Positions 20,635 through 29,575 of a DNA stretch of 64,000 nucleotides are shown here, piece by piece. The position numbers were made by a program, and so were the translations under genes. The notes beneath the pieces are model-generated. The model had not been told where the DNA came from. It did not search any database and saw only the letters and a list, made by a program, of their open reading frames with translations. The number at the start of each line of letters is the position of its first letter. Within the stretch, counting starts at the first letter, position 1. The stretch comes from Rhizocola hellebori (GTDB taxonomy: Bacteria; Actinomycetota; Actinomycetes; Mycobacteriales; Micromonosporaceae), in assembly GCF_016862955.1 (NCBI RefSeq), contig NZ_BONY01000025.1, forward strand, positions 62,001 through 126,000, read 5' to 3'.

Positions 20635-22266
20635 GTGACCATGGACGAGTTCGACGTTGTCGTAGTGGGTAGCGGAGCCGCTGGCATGACAGCCGCCTTA
20701 ACGGTTGTGGCCCACGGGCATAGCGCCGTGGTGGTCGAAAAAGAGAACATGTTCGGCGGATCCACAGCACGCTCGGGGGGTGGCATCTGGATCCCCGGCA
20801 ACGAGGTGCTGCAGGAGGCAGGTGTCCACGACGACCCCGCGCTCGCGCGCGAGTATCTGGCTCATGTCGTCGGTTCGGACGTAACGCCAGATCGGCAGAG
20901 GGCGTTTCTCGACCATGGCCCCGCGATGCTCTCCTTCGTCCTGTCCCATACACCCCTCCGTTTTTCGTGGGTCCCGGGCTATGCCGATTACTATCCCGAG
21001 ACTCCGGGTGGATCCGCCAGCGGCCGAACGATCGAGCCGGTGCCCTTCGATGGGCGCGGTCTTGGCGACGAGCTGGCCAACCTGAATCCTCCTTACATTT
21101 CCACCAAGGGTGTCACCATAACCGCAGCCGACTACAAATGGTTGAGTCTCGGCACCCGACACCCCCGATCCCTGCTCCGAGCTGTGCGAGTAGGCGCGCG
21201 CACCGTCGTGTCGCGACTGCTGGGGCGACGGATGCTCAGCATGGGCCAGGCCCTCGCTGCGGGGCTGCGCCTGGGAATGCTGGCCAGGGATGTCCCGTTG
21301 CGGTTGAACACCGCGCTGACCGGCCTCGAGCTGCGCGACGGCCGAGTCGTCGGAATCCGGACAGCTGCTGGGGTCATCCACGCGCGCAAGGGTGTGCTGC
21401 TGGCCTCCGGCGGCTTCGAGCACAACGACGAGATGCGTAAGAAGTACCAGCGTGCACCGATCGGCACAGAGTGGACGGTGGGCGCGGCCGCCAACACCGG
21501 CGATGGCATCCTTGCCGGGCTTGAGCTGGGCGCGGCCACCGATCTCATGGACGATGCCTGGTGGGGGCCATCATTTCCGCTGACCGGCGGACCCTACTTC
21601 TGCCTTGGCGAACGCAGCCTGCCCGGCTGTGTTTTCGTCAACTCCGCCGGTCAGCGGTTCGTCAACGAAGCCGCGCCCTACGTTGATGCCGTGCACGCGA
21701 TGTATGACACCGCAAGCATCCCGGCCTGGATGATCTTCGACCAGCGCTACCGCAACAGCTATCTGTTCGCCGGGCTCGGGCCGCGGCAACCCTTGCCGGG
21801 CCGCTGGTACAAGGCGGGAGTGGTGTTCCGGGGGCCGACCTTGGCCGCGCTCGCCTCGCAAATAGACGTTCCCCCTGCGGCGCTTGAGCCGACCATCGAG
21901 CGCTTCAACGCTTTTGCCCGCGCGGGGGTCGATGAGGACTTCCATAAGGGCGATTCAGTCTACGATCGCTACTATGGCGATCCCCGTAACCGGCCGAACC
22001 CGTGTCTTGCGCCACTGACCAAACCGCCTTTCTACGCCATCAAGGTGGTCCCCGGAGACCTTGGCACCAAAGGCGGTCTGCGCACCGACGACCGGGCGAG
22101 GGTGCTGCGGGAAGACGGCACGACGGTTCCCGGCTTGTATGCGGCCGGAAACGCCAGCGCGGCCGTGATGGGGCACAGCTACGCCGGAGCCGGGGCCACC
22201 ATTGGGCCGGCGATGACTTTTGGGTACCTGGCCGCGCTCGACATGATTTCCCGATCGGAGAAGTGA
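20635..22266 (+). CDS. kstD: 3-ketosteroid delta-1-dehydrogenase KstD
   Basis: A 543-residue FAD enzyme that introduces the C1-C2 double bond in ring A. It has the FAD motif VVGSGAAGM at residues 10-18, then EKENMFGGSTARSGGGIWIP. The middle segment EWTVGAAANTGDG and the C-terminal YAAGNASAAVMGHSYAGAG (with the conserved Tyr/Gly pair) follow mycobacterial KstD closely. The start could be GTG 20635 or ATG 20641; GTG matches a leaderless transcript. The downstream MaoC gene starts 1 nt after its stop, matching the Rv3537-Rv3538 pair. Confidence 0.94.
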   Translation: MTMDEFDVVVVGSGAAGMTAALTVVAHGHSAVVVEKENMFGGSTARSGGGIWIPGNEVLQEAGVHDDPALAREYLAHVVGSDVTPDRQRAFLDHGPAMLSFVLSHTPLRFSWVPGYADYYPETPGGSASGRTIEPVPFDGRGLGDELANLNPPYISTKGVTITAADYKWLSLGTRHPRSLLRAVRVGARTVVSRLLGRRMLSMGQALAAGLRLGMLARDVPLRLNTALTGLELRDGRVVGIRTAAGVIHARKGVLLASGGFEHNDEMRKKYQRAPIGTEWTVGAAANTGDGILAGLELGAATDLMDDAWWGPSFPLTGGPYFCLGERSLPGCVFVNSAGQRFVNEAAPYVDAVHAMYDTASIPAWMIFDQRYRNSYLFAGLGPRQPLPGRWYKAGVVFRGPTLAALASQIDVPPAALEPTIERFNAFARAGVDEDFHKGDSVYDRYYGDPRNRPNPCLAPLTKPPFYAIKVVPGDLGTKGGLRTDDRARVLREDGTTVPGLYAAGNASAAVMGHSYAGAGATIGPAMTFGYLAALDMISRSEK

Positions 22267-22267
22267 C

Positions 22268-23095
22268 ATGCCCATCGACCCCGAGATCGCCATCGGCGCA
22301 GCGCTTCCCTCCCGCGACCTGAGCTGGAACGCGTCTGACGTGCTGCTCTATCATCTGGCGCTGGGCGCGACAGACGAACGCCTGCAATACGTTTACGAGC
22401 GAGACCTCGCCGTCCTGCCCACGTTCGCCATGGTCATGCCGACCCTGCGCGACACCACGCCGCCCGTGCTGAAAATGCCGGGGGTCGACGTCGACCTGGT
22501 TTCCGCCCTGCACGGCCGCCAAGAGCTGACCATGCACAAGCCGCTGCCCGCCTCCGGCGCGGTGACGGCGACGTCGCGGATCGCCGACGTCTATGACAAG
22601 GGCTCGGCCGCCATCATCGTCACCGAGACGACGACGGAGTACTTCACCTCGCGGATCAGTATTTTCGTCAAGGGCGAAGGCGGTTTCGGTGGCGTCCGCG
22701 GCCCGTCGACCGCTGTGCCGACCCCGCAACGCGCCCCCGACGAGGTGCTCACGGTCGCGACCTTCCCCACCCAGGCGCTGCTCTACCGCCTATGCGGCGA
22801 TTTCAACCCGCTGCACGCCGATCCCGGCTTCGCCGCCATGGCTGGTTTCCCGAAACCGATCCTGCACGGGCTTTGCACCTACGGCATGGTGTGCAAGGCG
22901 ATCGTCGACCACTTCTGCGATGGTGACGTGACCCGTGTCGTCGGCTACTCCACCCGCTTCGCGGGCGTCGTCTTCCCCGGCGAGACCCTCGCGGTCAGCG
23001 TATGGCGCGACGAGGATCGCCTGAGTGTCGCGGCCACCGTCATCGACCGCGACCATGCCCCGGCCCTCGACAACGCTTTGCTCACCCTCGCTTAG
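22268..23095 (+). CDS. MaoC-family (R)-specific enoyl-CoA hydratase (Rv3538 type)
   Basis: A 275-residue double hot-dog hydratase. The catalytic hydratase-2 motif is in the second half: LYRLCGDFNPLHADPGFAAMAGF (Asp and His near residues 177 and 182) followed by PILHGLCTYG. It is a 2-enoyl-CoA hydratase probably acting in side-chain beta-oxidation; the M. tuberculosis counterpart Rv3538 is sometimes called hsd4B. It forms an operon with kstD. Its stop overlaps that of the convergent ltp2 gene. Confidence 0.87.
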   Translation: MPIDPEIAIGAALPSRDLSWNASDVLLYHLALGATDERLQYVYERDLAVLPTFAMVMPTLRDTTPPVLKMPGVDVDLVSALHGRQELTMHKPLPASGAVTATSRIADVYDKGSAAIIVTETTTEYFTSRISIFVKGEGGFGGVRGPSTAVPTPQRAPDEVLTVATFPTQALLYRLCGDFNPLHADPGFAAMAGFPKPILHGLCTYGMVCKAIVDHFCDGDVTRVVGYSTRFAGVVFPGETLAVSVWRDEDRLSVAATVIDRDHAPALDNALLTLA

Positions 23096-24237
23096 CGGGC
23101 CAGGATGAGGGCGGAGGTGGGGACTCCAGTGCCGGCGGTGACGAGCACGTGGTGCGCGTCGGCGACCTGGTTGACGGCGGTGCCCCGGATTTGGCGGACG
23201 CCTTCGGCTATGCCGTTCATGCCGTGGATGTAGGCCTCGCCCAGCTGGCCGCCGTGGGTGTTGAGGGGCACCCGTTCCTCGGCCACGAAGGCGGGGGCCT
23301 CGCCGCGGCCGCAGAAGCCCAACTCCTCAAGCTGCATAAGGACGTAGGGGGTGAAGTGGTCGTAAAGAATGGCCACGTCCACGTCGGCGGCGCTGAGGCG
23401 CGACTGTGCCCAGAGCTGACGGGCCACCACGCCGATCTCGGGCAGGCCAGAGAGATCATCGCGGTAGTAGCTGGTCATCGTGAACTGGTCGGGGCCGCTG
23501 CCCTGGGTGGCCGCCGTGATGACGGCCGGTGGCCGGGGCAGATCGCGGGCGCGTTCGGCTGAGGTCACCACGATGGCGACCGCGCCATCGCTCTCCTGGC
23601 AACAATCGAGCAGTCGCAATGGCTCGGTTATCCAGCGAGAGGCTTGGTGCTCGGCCAGGGTGATCGGGCGTTCGTAGAACCAGGCATGCGGATTGGTGGC
23701 GGCGTGGCGGCGGTCGATTACGGCGACGCGGCCGAAATCTTCGCTAGTCGCGCCATATTTGTGCATATAGCGGCGGGCGGCCATGGCCACCGTGCCCGCC
23801 GGTGTGCCCAGGCCCATCGGGTAGTGCCAGCTGTTGTCGATGCCGGACGTGGTGGGGGCGCTGGCGGCGGCCAGCGAGACCTGGCCGAAGCGGTGGCCGG
23901 AGCGCTCGTTCAAGGCGCGGTAGCACACCACGACCGAGGCCACCCCGGTCGCGACCGCCATCGCGGCCTGCTGCACCGTCGCGCAGGCGGCACCGCCGCC
24001 GTAGCCGATGCGGCTGAAGAAGGTGAGCTCGCCCGCGCCGATCTCGCGCGCCACCGCGACCTCGGCGTTGCTGTCCATCGAGAAGGTGACCAGACCATCC
24101 ACATCGGACGGATGGAGCCCGGCGTCGGCCAGTGCCGACCGCACCGCCTCCGCGGCGAGCTGCAGCTCACTGCGTCCGGAGTCCTTGGAGAACTCGGTCG
24201 CGCCTATCCCGGCGATCGCCGCCTTCCCGCTAAGCAT
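23092..24237 (-). CDS. ltp2: Steroid side-chain aldolase Ltp2
   Basis: A 381-residue thiolase-fold protein. Ltp2 works with the DUF35 part of ChsH2 as a retro-aldolase that releases propionyl-CoA from 17-hydroxy-3-oxo-4-pregnene-20-carboxyl-CoA and yields androstenedione. The N-terminus (MLSGKAAIAGIGATEFSKDS) and the C-terminal NTHGGQLGEAYIHGMNGIAE match mycobacterial Ltp2. It overlaps the chsH fusion gene by 8 nt, so aldolase and DUF35 partner are translated together. Its place at the end of the fadE34 operon fits its role in the last side-chain step. Confidence 0.93.
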   Translation of the reverse strand: MLSGKAAIAGIGATEFSKDSGRSELQLAAEAVRSALADAGLHPSDVDGLVTFSMDSNAEVAVAREIGAGELTFFSRIGYGGGAACATVQQAAMAVATGVASVVVCYRALNERSGHRFGQVSLAAASAPTTSGIDNSWHYPMGLGTPAGTVAMAARRYMHKYGATSEDFGRVAVIDRRHAATNPHAWFYERPITLAEHQASRWITEPLRLLDCCQESDGAVAIVVTSAERARDLPRPPAVITAATQGSGPDQFTMTSYYRDDLSGLPEIGVVARQLWAQSRLSAADVDVAILYDHFTPYVLMQLEELGFCGRGEAPAFVAEERVPLNTHGGQLGEAYIHGMNGIAEGVRQIRGTAVNQVADAHHVLVTAGTGVPTSALILAR

Positions 24238-25438
24238 CGGCCACCTCCACGCTTCCGGTCACGTGGGCGCCGAGGCTGTTGCGCCCGACGACCTCGATGG
24301 TGGTGGGGCTGGTGACCCGACCGCTGAACGTGAGCATGTCGTAGGCGTAGCACGGAACGCCAAGCTTGATGGCTATCGACGTCACCCGCGCCTGCGGTTT
24401 CCAGTCCGTGACGAATCGCTGGACCAGGCCGGTGGTGGTGAGGATATTCACGAAGATGTCCTTGGAGCCCTTGGCGATCGCGAGGTCACGGTCGTGGTGC
24501 ACATCTTGGAAGTCGCGGGTCGCCAGCGCGGAGCTGACCACGAAGGTGGGCGTGATCTCGATGGAGAGCGGCGGCAGATCGGACTTCGGCCGCCAGATCG
24601 GAAGCCCGGCGGCGACGTCGAAGGCGACCCGCATGCCGACCCGCGGCTCGGCGCCGATCAGCTCGCCGACCACCCGGACCCCTTCCGGCAGCTCGACCAG
24701 GGCCACCACGTAGGGCAGCCGCCGCCCCGGAACAGGTGGATGATGGTGCACCACATAGCTGTAGACAACGCCGTCACCACTTGCCACGACGAAGGACGGC
24801 TTAGTGGCTCCGCACGATGGGCACATCGGGCCGGGCGGGTGACGCAGCGACCCGCATGACGAGCATTGCTGGATCCGAAGCTCGCCCGCGGTGATGCCGT
24901 CCCAGAAGTAGGCCGTGTCCCTGTTGACCGCGGGCCGGATCGGGTCACCCGCGACCGGGGACGGCGTCGATGCGGCGGGCTTGTACTTCAGTACCCGGAA
25001 AAGCATTGACGAGACGGGCTCGTCGCCCACGAACCAGGTGCTTTCCGTGGTGACGAAATATCCCTCGCCCAACGCGGTTTTCTTCGGCCCCACGACTTCC
25101 GACAGACGGCTGCGCACGGCGACCTCCTCGCCGAGACGCAGCTCGCGATGATAGGTCTGCTCGCAGTTGGTGGCCACCACCGCGGTGAAGCCTGCCTCGT
25201 CGAGGACCGCGGTCATGGCGAAGAGCGGATCGTCGGGTGTCGCCACCGGGTGCAGGCCTCGCATCGTCCACACCTGAGCCATCGCCGGCGGAGCTACGCC
25301 CTCCGCCGCATAGCGGCGATTGTTGTCCCCCATGGCTTCCAGCCAATTGTTGATCATAGGCAGGTTGACCGGGTCGCGCCCGGATCGCGGCGTGCAATAG
25401 CCGGCCTGTTTGAGCTGAGCCGCGGTCTCGGCAATCAT
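24230..25438 (-). CDS. Fused ChsH2-ChsH1 (MaoC-DUF35-MaoC) hydratase and aldolase partner
   Basis: A 402-residue protein. Residues about 1-155 are a non-catalytic MaoC hot-dog, about 165-285 a DUF35 domain, and about 293-402 a second MaoC domain. The last part matches ChsH1 (SSALATRDFQDVHHDRD), with Asp309 and His314 at the positions of the ChsH1 catalytic pair (Asp29, His34). In M. tuberculosis ChsH1 (Rv3541c) and ChsH2 (Rv3542c) are separate subunits of a hydratase for the C22-C24 enoyl-CoA. The Zn-ribbon cysteines are intact here (Cys192, Cys195, Cys206, Cys209), unlike in M. tuberculosis ChsH2. Its ends overlap chsE2 and ltp2. Confidence 0.88.
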   Translation of the reverse strand: MIAETAAQLKQAGYCTPRSGRDPVNLPMINNWLEAMGDNNRRYAAEGVAPPAMAQVWTMRGLHPVATPDDPLFAMTAVLDEAGFTAVVATNCEQTYHRELRLGEEVAVRSRLSEVVGPKKTALGEGYFVTTESTWFVGDEPVSSMLFRVLKYKPAASTPSPVAGDPIRPAVNRDTAYFWDGITAGELRIQQCSSCGSLRHPPGPMCPSCGATKPSFVVASGDGVVYSYVVHHHPPVPGRRLPYVVALVELPEGVRVVGELIGAEPRVGMRVAFDVAAGLPIWRPKSDLPPLSIEITPTFVVSSALATRDFQDVHHDRDLAIAKGSKDIFVNILTTTGLVQRFVTDWKPQARVTSIAIKLGVPCYAYDMLTFSGRVTSPTTIEVVGRNSLGAHVTGSVEVADA

Positions 25439-26565
25439 CGTGGCACCCTCGGCAGCCCCAGCCCGGCGGTGGCGATCAGCTCGCGCTGAATCTCGTTTAC
25501 CCCACCGCCGAAAGTGAGGACAAGGTTTCGCTTCGTCTGCACATCAAGCCAGCGCACCAGATCCGCCGGCCCGCCGTGCCGGGCAACGGCGGTTTCCAGT
25601 AGCTCGCCCAGATGCTGGAGTCTTTCCGAAGAGAAGACTTTCGTGGCGGACGCGTCGGCGATCTCCACCTCTTCCGCGGTGGCGACCTGCCAATTCAGCA
25701 GCTCGTTGACCCGCATCGCCACCCGCGTCTGATAAAGCGCGTAACTCACATCGCGCTCCCCCAACACGCCTTGGGATTCGGCCCAGGCGTGCACGCGATC
25801 GTAAAGAGCGCCCATCCTTCCGGCCGGGCCGAGCATGACACGCTCGTGGTTGAGCTGAGTGGTGACCAGCCGCCAGCCCTCGTTCTCGTTGCCCACGCGG
25901 CGGCCGACCGGCACCCTCACGTCGGAGTAGTAGGTGGCGTTGACGTGATGCGCGCCATCGCAAGTGATGATGGGGGTCCACGAATAGCCAGGGTCCTCCG
26001 TGTCGACAATGAGGATTGATATGCCTTTGTGTTTGGGCACTTCGGTGTTGGTGCGGCAAGCCAGCCAGATGTAGTCGGCATCGTGACCGCCGGTCGTGAA
26101 GGTCTTCTGTCCATTCACGACATACTCGTCGCCTTGGCGCACCGCCCGTGTCTTGAGCGCGGCGAGGTCGGTGCCCGCTTCCGGCTCTGTGTAACCGATG
26201 GCGAAGTGGAGGTCGCCCGCCAGGATCTTGGGAAGGAAGAAGTCCTTCTGCTCCGGCGTGCCATGCTTTTGCAGCGTCGGGCCAACGGTTTGCAGAGTGA
26301 CCGCCGGCAGGGGAACATCGGCTCGGGCCGCCTCGTTCACGAAGATCTGCTGCTCGATCTGCCCAAAGCCGCGTCCGCCGTAATCGACGGGCCACCCGAC
26401 GCCGAGCCAGCCGTCGCGGCCCATCCGCTTGATGACCTCGCGATAGACCGGGCCGTGCCGCTCGGTCATCATGACCTCGCGTTCCTGCACGGAAAGCAGC
26501 GCGGCGAAATACTCCCTCAGTTCCTGCTGGAGGGCGAGCTGTTCGTCAGACAGGTCGAGGAACAT
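25435..26565 (-). CDS. chsE2: Acyl-CoA dehydrogenase ChsE2 (FadE29)
   Basis: A 376-residue acyl-CoA dehydrogenase. It pairs with ChsE1 as an alpha2beta2 enzyme that dehydrogenates the three-carbon steroid side chain (3-OPC-CoA). It carries the complete FAD-binding segment GYTEPEAGTDLAALKTRA and the C-terminal LVLTFGGGVNEIQRELIA. Close agreement with FadE29 begins at the first residues (MFLDLSDEQ). The start overlaps the chsE1 stop by 20 nt and its stop overlaps the chsH fusion start by 4 nt. Confidence 0.9.
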   Translation of the reverse strand: MFLDLSDEQLALQQELREYFAALLSVQEREVMMTERHGPVYREVIKRMGRDGWLGVGWPVDYGGRGFGQIEQQIFVNEAARADVPLPAVTLQTVGPTLQKHGTPEQKDFFLPKILAGDLHFAIGYTEPEAGTDLAALKTRAVRQGDEYVVNGQKTFTTGGHDADYIWLACRTNTEVPKHKGISILIVDTEDPGYSWTPIITCDGAHHVNATYYSDVRVPVGRRVGNENEGWRLVTTQLNHERVMLGPAGRMGALYDRVHAWAESQGVLGERDVSYALYQTRVAMRVNELLNWQVATAEEVEIADASATKVFSSERLQHLGELLETAVARHGGPADLVRWLDVQTKRNLVLTFGGGVNEIQRELIATAGLGLPRVPR

Positions 26566-27481
26566 ACCGAATTAGGTCCTTCATCATCGACGTGTACCGG
26601 TGAAGCGGGTAGCTGACATCCAAGCCGATCCCGCCGTGCAGGTGATGACAGGTGCGCATGGCCGCCATGGCCTCCTGCGCCAGCCAGGTCGCGGCGATGT
26701 CCACATCGGAGGATGCGTCGCGACCGGTATGCAGCCGCCACACCGCTGAAAGCGCAGCGAGGTGAAGGGTGCGCGAGGCGATGTACACGTCGGCGATCTG
26801 CCCAGCCACCGCTTGGAACGTGGCCAGTGGCTTGCCGAACTGTTCCCGCGTGCGGATGTGGTTGGTGGTCAGCTCCAGCGCCCCGGCGAGGAACCCGTCG
26901 CCCAGGGCACAGGCCCCGGCGATCGCCAGCTCCTCAAACTCCCGGACATCCATCTCCCACACCTCTTCCACAGGCGTGCGGGTCAAGTGGACCGTAAACT
27001 CCGGCCCGCCGCTGGAGGTGACGGTGCGCTCAAGATGGGCCAGGGCTGGATCCACCACCGCTATTCCGTGCTCGATCGGGACCAGCATCCGGTAGGCAGT
27101 GTCGGCGAAAGGCACGCCGCGGCACGTGCCGTTCAGGACGCCATCGCCGTAGGAGGCCCGATGCAGGGTGGCGGTCAGGAGCCTTTCGCCCGTCAGCATC
27201 GCCTGCTGCTGCTCGGCCGTCCCCCATCTCGCGACGGGGATCACGCCGGTCATCAGGTGAGGCAACGCCGGCACCAGTGCCGCGGCCCGGCCCACCTCAC
27301 GCAGCACCAAGGCGACTTCCAGAACTCCCAGCCCTTCGCCACCAACGCTTTCCGGCGCGGCGAGAGTGAGCATCCCGGCCTGCCCCAGCGCCTTCCACGA
27401 TTCCTCGGGGGCGGCGGTCCGCAGCACGTCGGCGCTCACCCGAGCGACCACCTCCTGCGCCTCATCGAGGGTGAAGTCCAT
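26546..27481 (-). CDS. chsE1: Acyl-CoA dehydrogenase ChsE1 (FadE28)
   Basis: A 311-residue divergent acyl-CoA dehydrogenase subunit. It begins MDFTLDEAQEVVARV and ends with the helical half (RTREQFGKPLATFQAVAGQI, then CHHLHGGIGLDVSYPLHRY). It lacks the full SEPxAGSD motif, as expected for the partner subunit of ChsE2. The ATG at 27481 shares one base with the fadE34 stop (TGATG); the longer open frame lies inside fadE34. The order fadE34-chsE1-chsE2-chsH-ltp2 places all three-carbon side-chain steps in one operon. Confidence 0.88.
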   Translation of the reverse strand: MDFTLDEAQEVVARVSADVLRTAAPEESWKALGQAGMLTLAAPESVGGEGLGVLEVALVLREVGRAAALVPALPHLMTGVIPVARWGTAEQQQAMLTGERLLTATLHRASYGDGVLNGTCRGVPFADTAYRMLVPIEHGIAVVDPALAHLERTVTSSGGPEFTVHLTRTPVEEVWEMDVREFEELAIAGACALGDGFLAGALELTTNHIRTREQFGKPLATFQAVAGQIADVYIASRTLHLAALSAVWRLHTGRDASSDVDIAATWLAQEAMAAMRTCHHLHGGIGLDVSYPLHRYTSMMKDLIRYVPRPV

Positions 27482-29466
27482 CAAGCCTCCCTGGGCAGTC
27501 CGAGGACGCGCTCGCCCACCAGCGTGAGCAGGATCTGGGTGGTCCCGCCGGCGATGCTCAGGCAACGGGTCAGCAGGAACTGGTAGATGGGCTCGGCGGT
27601 GTGCTCGGTGACCGCGGCCGCCTGCGGCCCGCACAGCAACAGGGCCGCCTCGGCCACGGCCTGACGATGGTGGACACCGATCAGCTTGCGCACGGCCGAG
27701 TCGGCACCGGCTTCCTGCCCGGCGAGCTGGCGCATGGTGGCACGCTGGTCCAGCAGCGACACCGAGAGCCCCTCCGCGACGAGGGAACCGAGGAGCTCGC
27801 TCGGCCCGTCTGCGCCGCGCAGGAGTCCTTCCACCGCTTCGCCCAGCGACGAGCCTCGCCCCATGGCCACCCGCTCACTGGCGAGGGTGCTTCGGGCAAG
27901 CCGCCAGCCGTCACCGGGCGCGCCGACCACGCAGTCGTCGGGGACGAAGACGCCGTCGAGGAACACCTCGTTGAACACCGCCTTGCCGGTGATCTCGCGC
28001 AGCGGGCGGATCTCGATGCCGGGGCTGTCCATGCTTACCAGGAAATAGGTGATGCCCTTGTGTTTGGGGACGGCTGGGTCGGTGCGGGCCAGGCAAATGG
28101 CCCAGTCGGCCTCGCGGGCCAGCGAGGTCCACACCTTCTGGCCGGTGAGGTGCCAGCCGCCTTCCACCCGCTCGGCCCGGGTGCGTAAGGCGGCCAGGTC
28201 GGAGCCGGCTTCGGGCTCGCTGAACAGCTGGCACCAGGTGATCTCCCCGCGCAGTGTGGGGCCGGTGAAGCGCTCCTTTTGCGCCTCGGTGCCGTGCCGC
28301 ATGATGGTGGGCACCGCCCAGCCGCCGATGACCAGATCTGGCTTGGCTATTCCGGCTCGCGCCAGCTCCTCGTCGACGGCCAGCTGGTCCTTGGGCTCGC
28401 GAAGCGGTGTCAGGTACCCAGCGTCGGCTAATGCTTCTCGGCGTTTCTCTTCCGGGAGCGCGGCAATCCCTTGCACCACAGCCTTGATCGCGCTGGTGTC
28501 GCCCAGGTCGACGCTGAGGTGACGCCGTTGCCCGGCGAGCGCAAGCTCAGCGGCTTTGATCCGCCACACCGCGCTTCCGCCGAGCAGGTGGCGAAGCGAC
28601 AGCGCCCGTCGCAGATAGCGGTGCGCGGGATGCTCCCAGGTGAAGCCGATGCCGCCGAGCACCTGGATGCAGTCCTTGGCGTTGTCGACGGCCGCGTCCA
28701 GCGCGATCGAGGCGGCCACCGCGGCCGCGAGCTCATGCTCGTGCGGCGCCTGGTCCAGAGCGCGGGCGGCGTCCCAGGCGACCGCCATGGCCGCCTCGTA
28801 TCGGCATCGCATCTGCGCACACAGGTGTTTGACCGCTTGGAAAGACCCGATCGGCCGCCCGAACTGCTGGCGGATCTTCGCGTAGTCGGTGGCTGTGCGC
28901 TCACACCAGCCCGCAACCCCGGCCGCCTCAACGCAGAAGAGCGTGGCCGCTATCTCCAGCACCCTCGCGGGTACCGCGGTAGCGGCCACATTGGACAGTG
29001 TCACCTCGCCCAACCCGCGGGACAGGTCGAGCGCCTCGCTGGCGATGATCTCGGCATCTTCCGCCTCGACCAGGAACCACTGCCCGTCCGGCGTGGTGAG
29101 CAGGAGCTGTGAGGCCTCCCCCGCTCCCAGAACGAGCCGCGTGCGGCCGCTCGCTCTGCCCCCGATCAGCGTCAAACTCCCCGGATCCAGCCCCAGAGCG
29201 ACCGTCGTCTTGCCCGCGGCCATCTCCGGCGAGGGGATCGCGAGGCCGGCCACCAGCGTCGACAGGATCGGGCCGGGCGCCAGTGAGTCGGTCACCTGCT
29301 CAAGTGCGGCCGCCAGGTCCTCAGCGGTGCCGCCGGCTCCCCCGAGCTCTTCCGCGATCGCCATCCCGAAGATCCCCAGCGCACCGAGATCGGGCCACGA
29401 CAAGGCCCCTGAGCTGCGGATAGCTTCCCGCATGGCCCGCTGTTCCTCGGTTATGGCGATCGGCAC
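27481..29466 (-). CDS. fadE34: Double-domain acyl-CoA dehydrogenase FadE34 (ChsE3)
   Basis: A 661-residue polypeptide made of two acyl-CoA dehydrogenase halves. Residues about 1-320 are degenerate in the FAD region but keep YAKIRQQFGRPIGSFQAVK and VLGGIGFTWEHPAHRY. Residues about 330-661 are complete (FSEPEAGSDLAALRTRA, LTGQKVWTS, GGTTQILLTLVGERVLGLPR). This layout is known for FadE34 (Rv3573c), which acts on the five-carbon steroid side chain and lies next to kstR there as here. The GTG at 29466 stands 6 nt after TCTAAT without a ribosome binding site, so it is probably leaderless. Confidence 0.92.
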   Translation of the reverse strand: MPIAITEEQRAMREAIRSSGALSWPDLGALGIFGMAIAEELGGAGGTAEDLAAALEQVTDSLAPGPILSTLVAGLAIPSPEMAAGKTTVALGLDPGSLTLIGGRASGRTRLVLGAGEASQLLLTTPDGQWFLVEAEDAEIIASEALDLSRGLGEVTLSNVAATAVPARVLEIAATLFCVEAAGVAGWCERTATDYAKIRQQFGRPIGSFQAVKHLCAQMRCRYEAAMAVAWDAARALDQAPHEHELAAAVAASIALDAAVDNAKDCIQVLGGIGFTWEHPAHRYLRRALSLRHLLGGSAVWRIKAAELALAGQRRHLSVDLGDTSAIKAVVQGIAALPEEKRREALADAGYLTPLREPKDQLAVDEELARAGIAKPDLVIGGWAVPTIMRHGTEAQKERFTGPTLRGEITWCQLFSEPEAGSDLAALRTRAERVEGGWHLTGQKVWTSLAREADWAICLARTDPAVPKHKGITYFLVSMDSPGIEIRPLREITGKAVFNEVFLDGVFVPDDCVVGAPGDGWRLARSTLASERVAMGRGSSLGEAVEGLLRGADGPSELLGSLVAEGLSVSLLDQRATMRQLAGQEAGADSAVRKLIGVHHRQAVAEAALLLCGPQAAAVTEHTAEPIYQFLLTRCLSIAGGTTQILLTLVGERVLGLPREA

Positions 29467-29472
29467 AACAAA

Positions 29473-29488
29473 ATTAGAACATGTTTCA
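29473..29488. promoter_or_regulatory. KstR operator and leaderless fadE34 promoter
   Basis: TAGAACATGTTTCA at 29475-29488 fits TnnAACnnGTTnnA. On the minus strand TCTAAT (29478 to 29473) overlaps the box and ends 6 nt before the fadE34 GTG. It is also about 90 bp upstream of kstR, so it may contribute to autoregulation. A TAGGCT at 29537-29542 is a possible -10 for kstR. Confidence 0.8.
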
Positions 29489-29575
29489 GTATGCTGGGGC
29501 TACCATGCCGTTTCTGCTCTTGAAACATTTGCTTGCTAGGCTCGTGAAGAGGATGCACCGCATGAGAGGGTTTCG

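Noticed and set aside
27481-29466. FadE34 as two genes joined by a sequencing error
   Set aside because: The two-domain layout is the known architecture of FadE34 and its length is close to the family norm.
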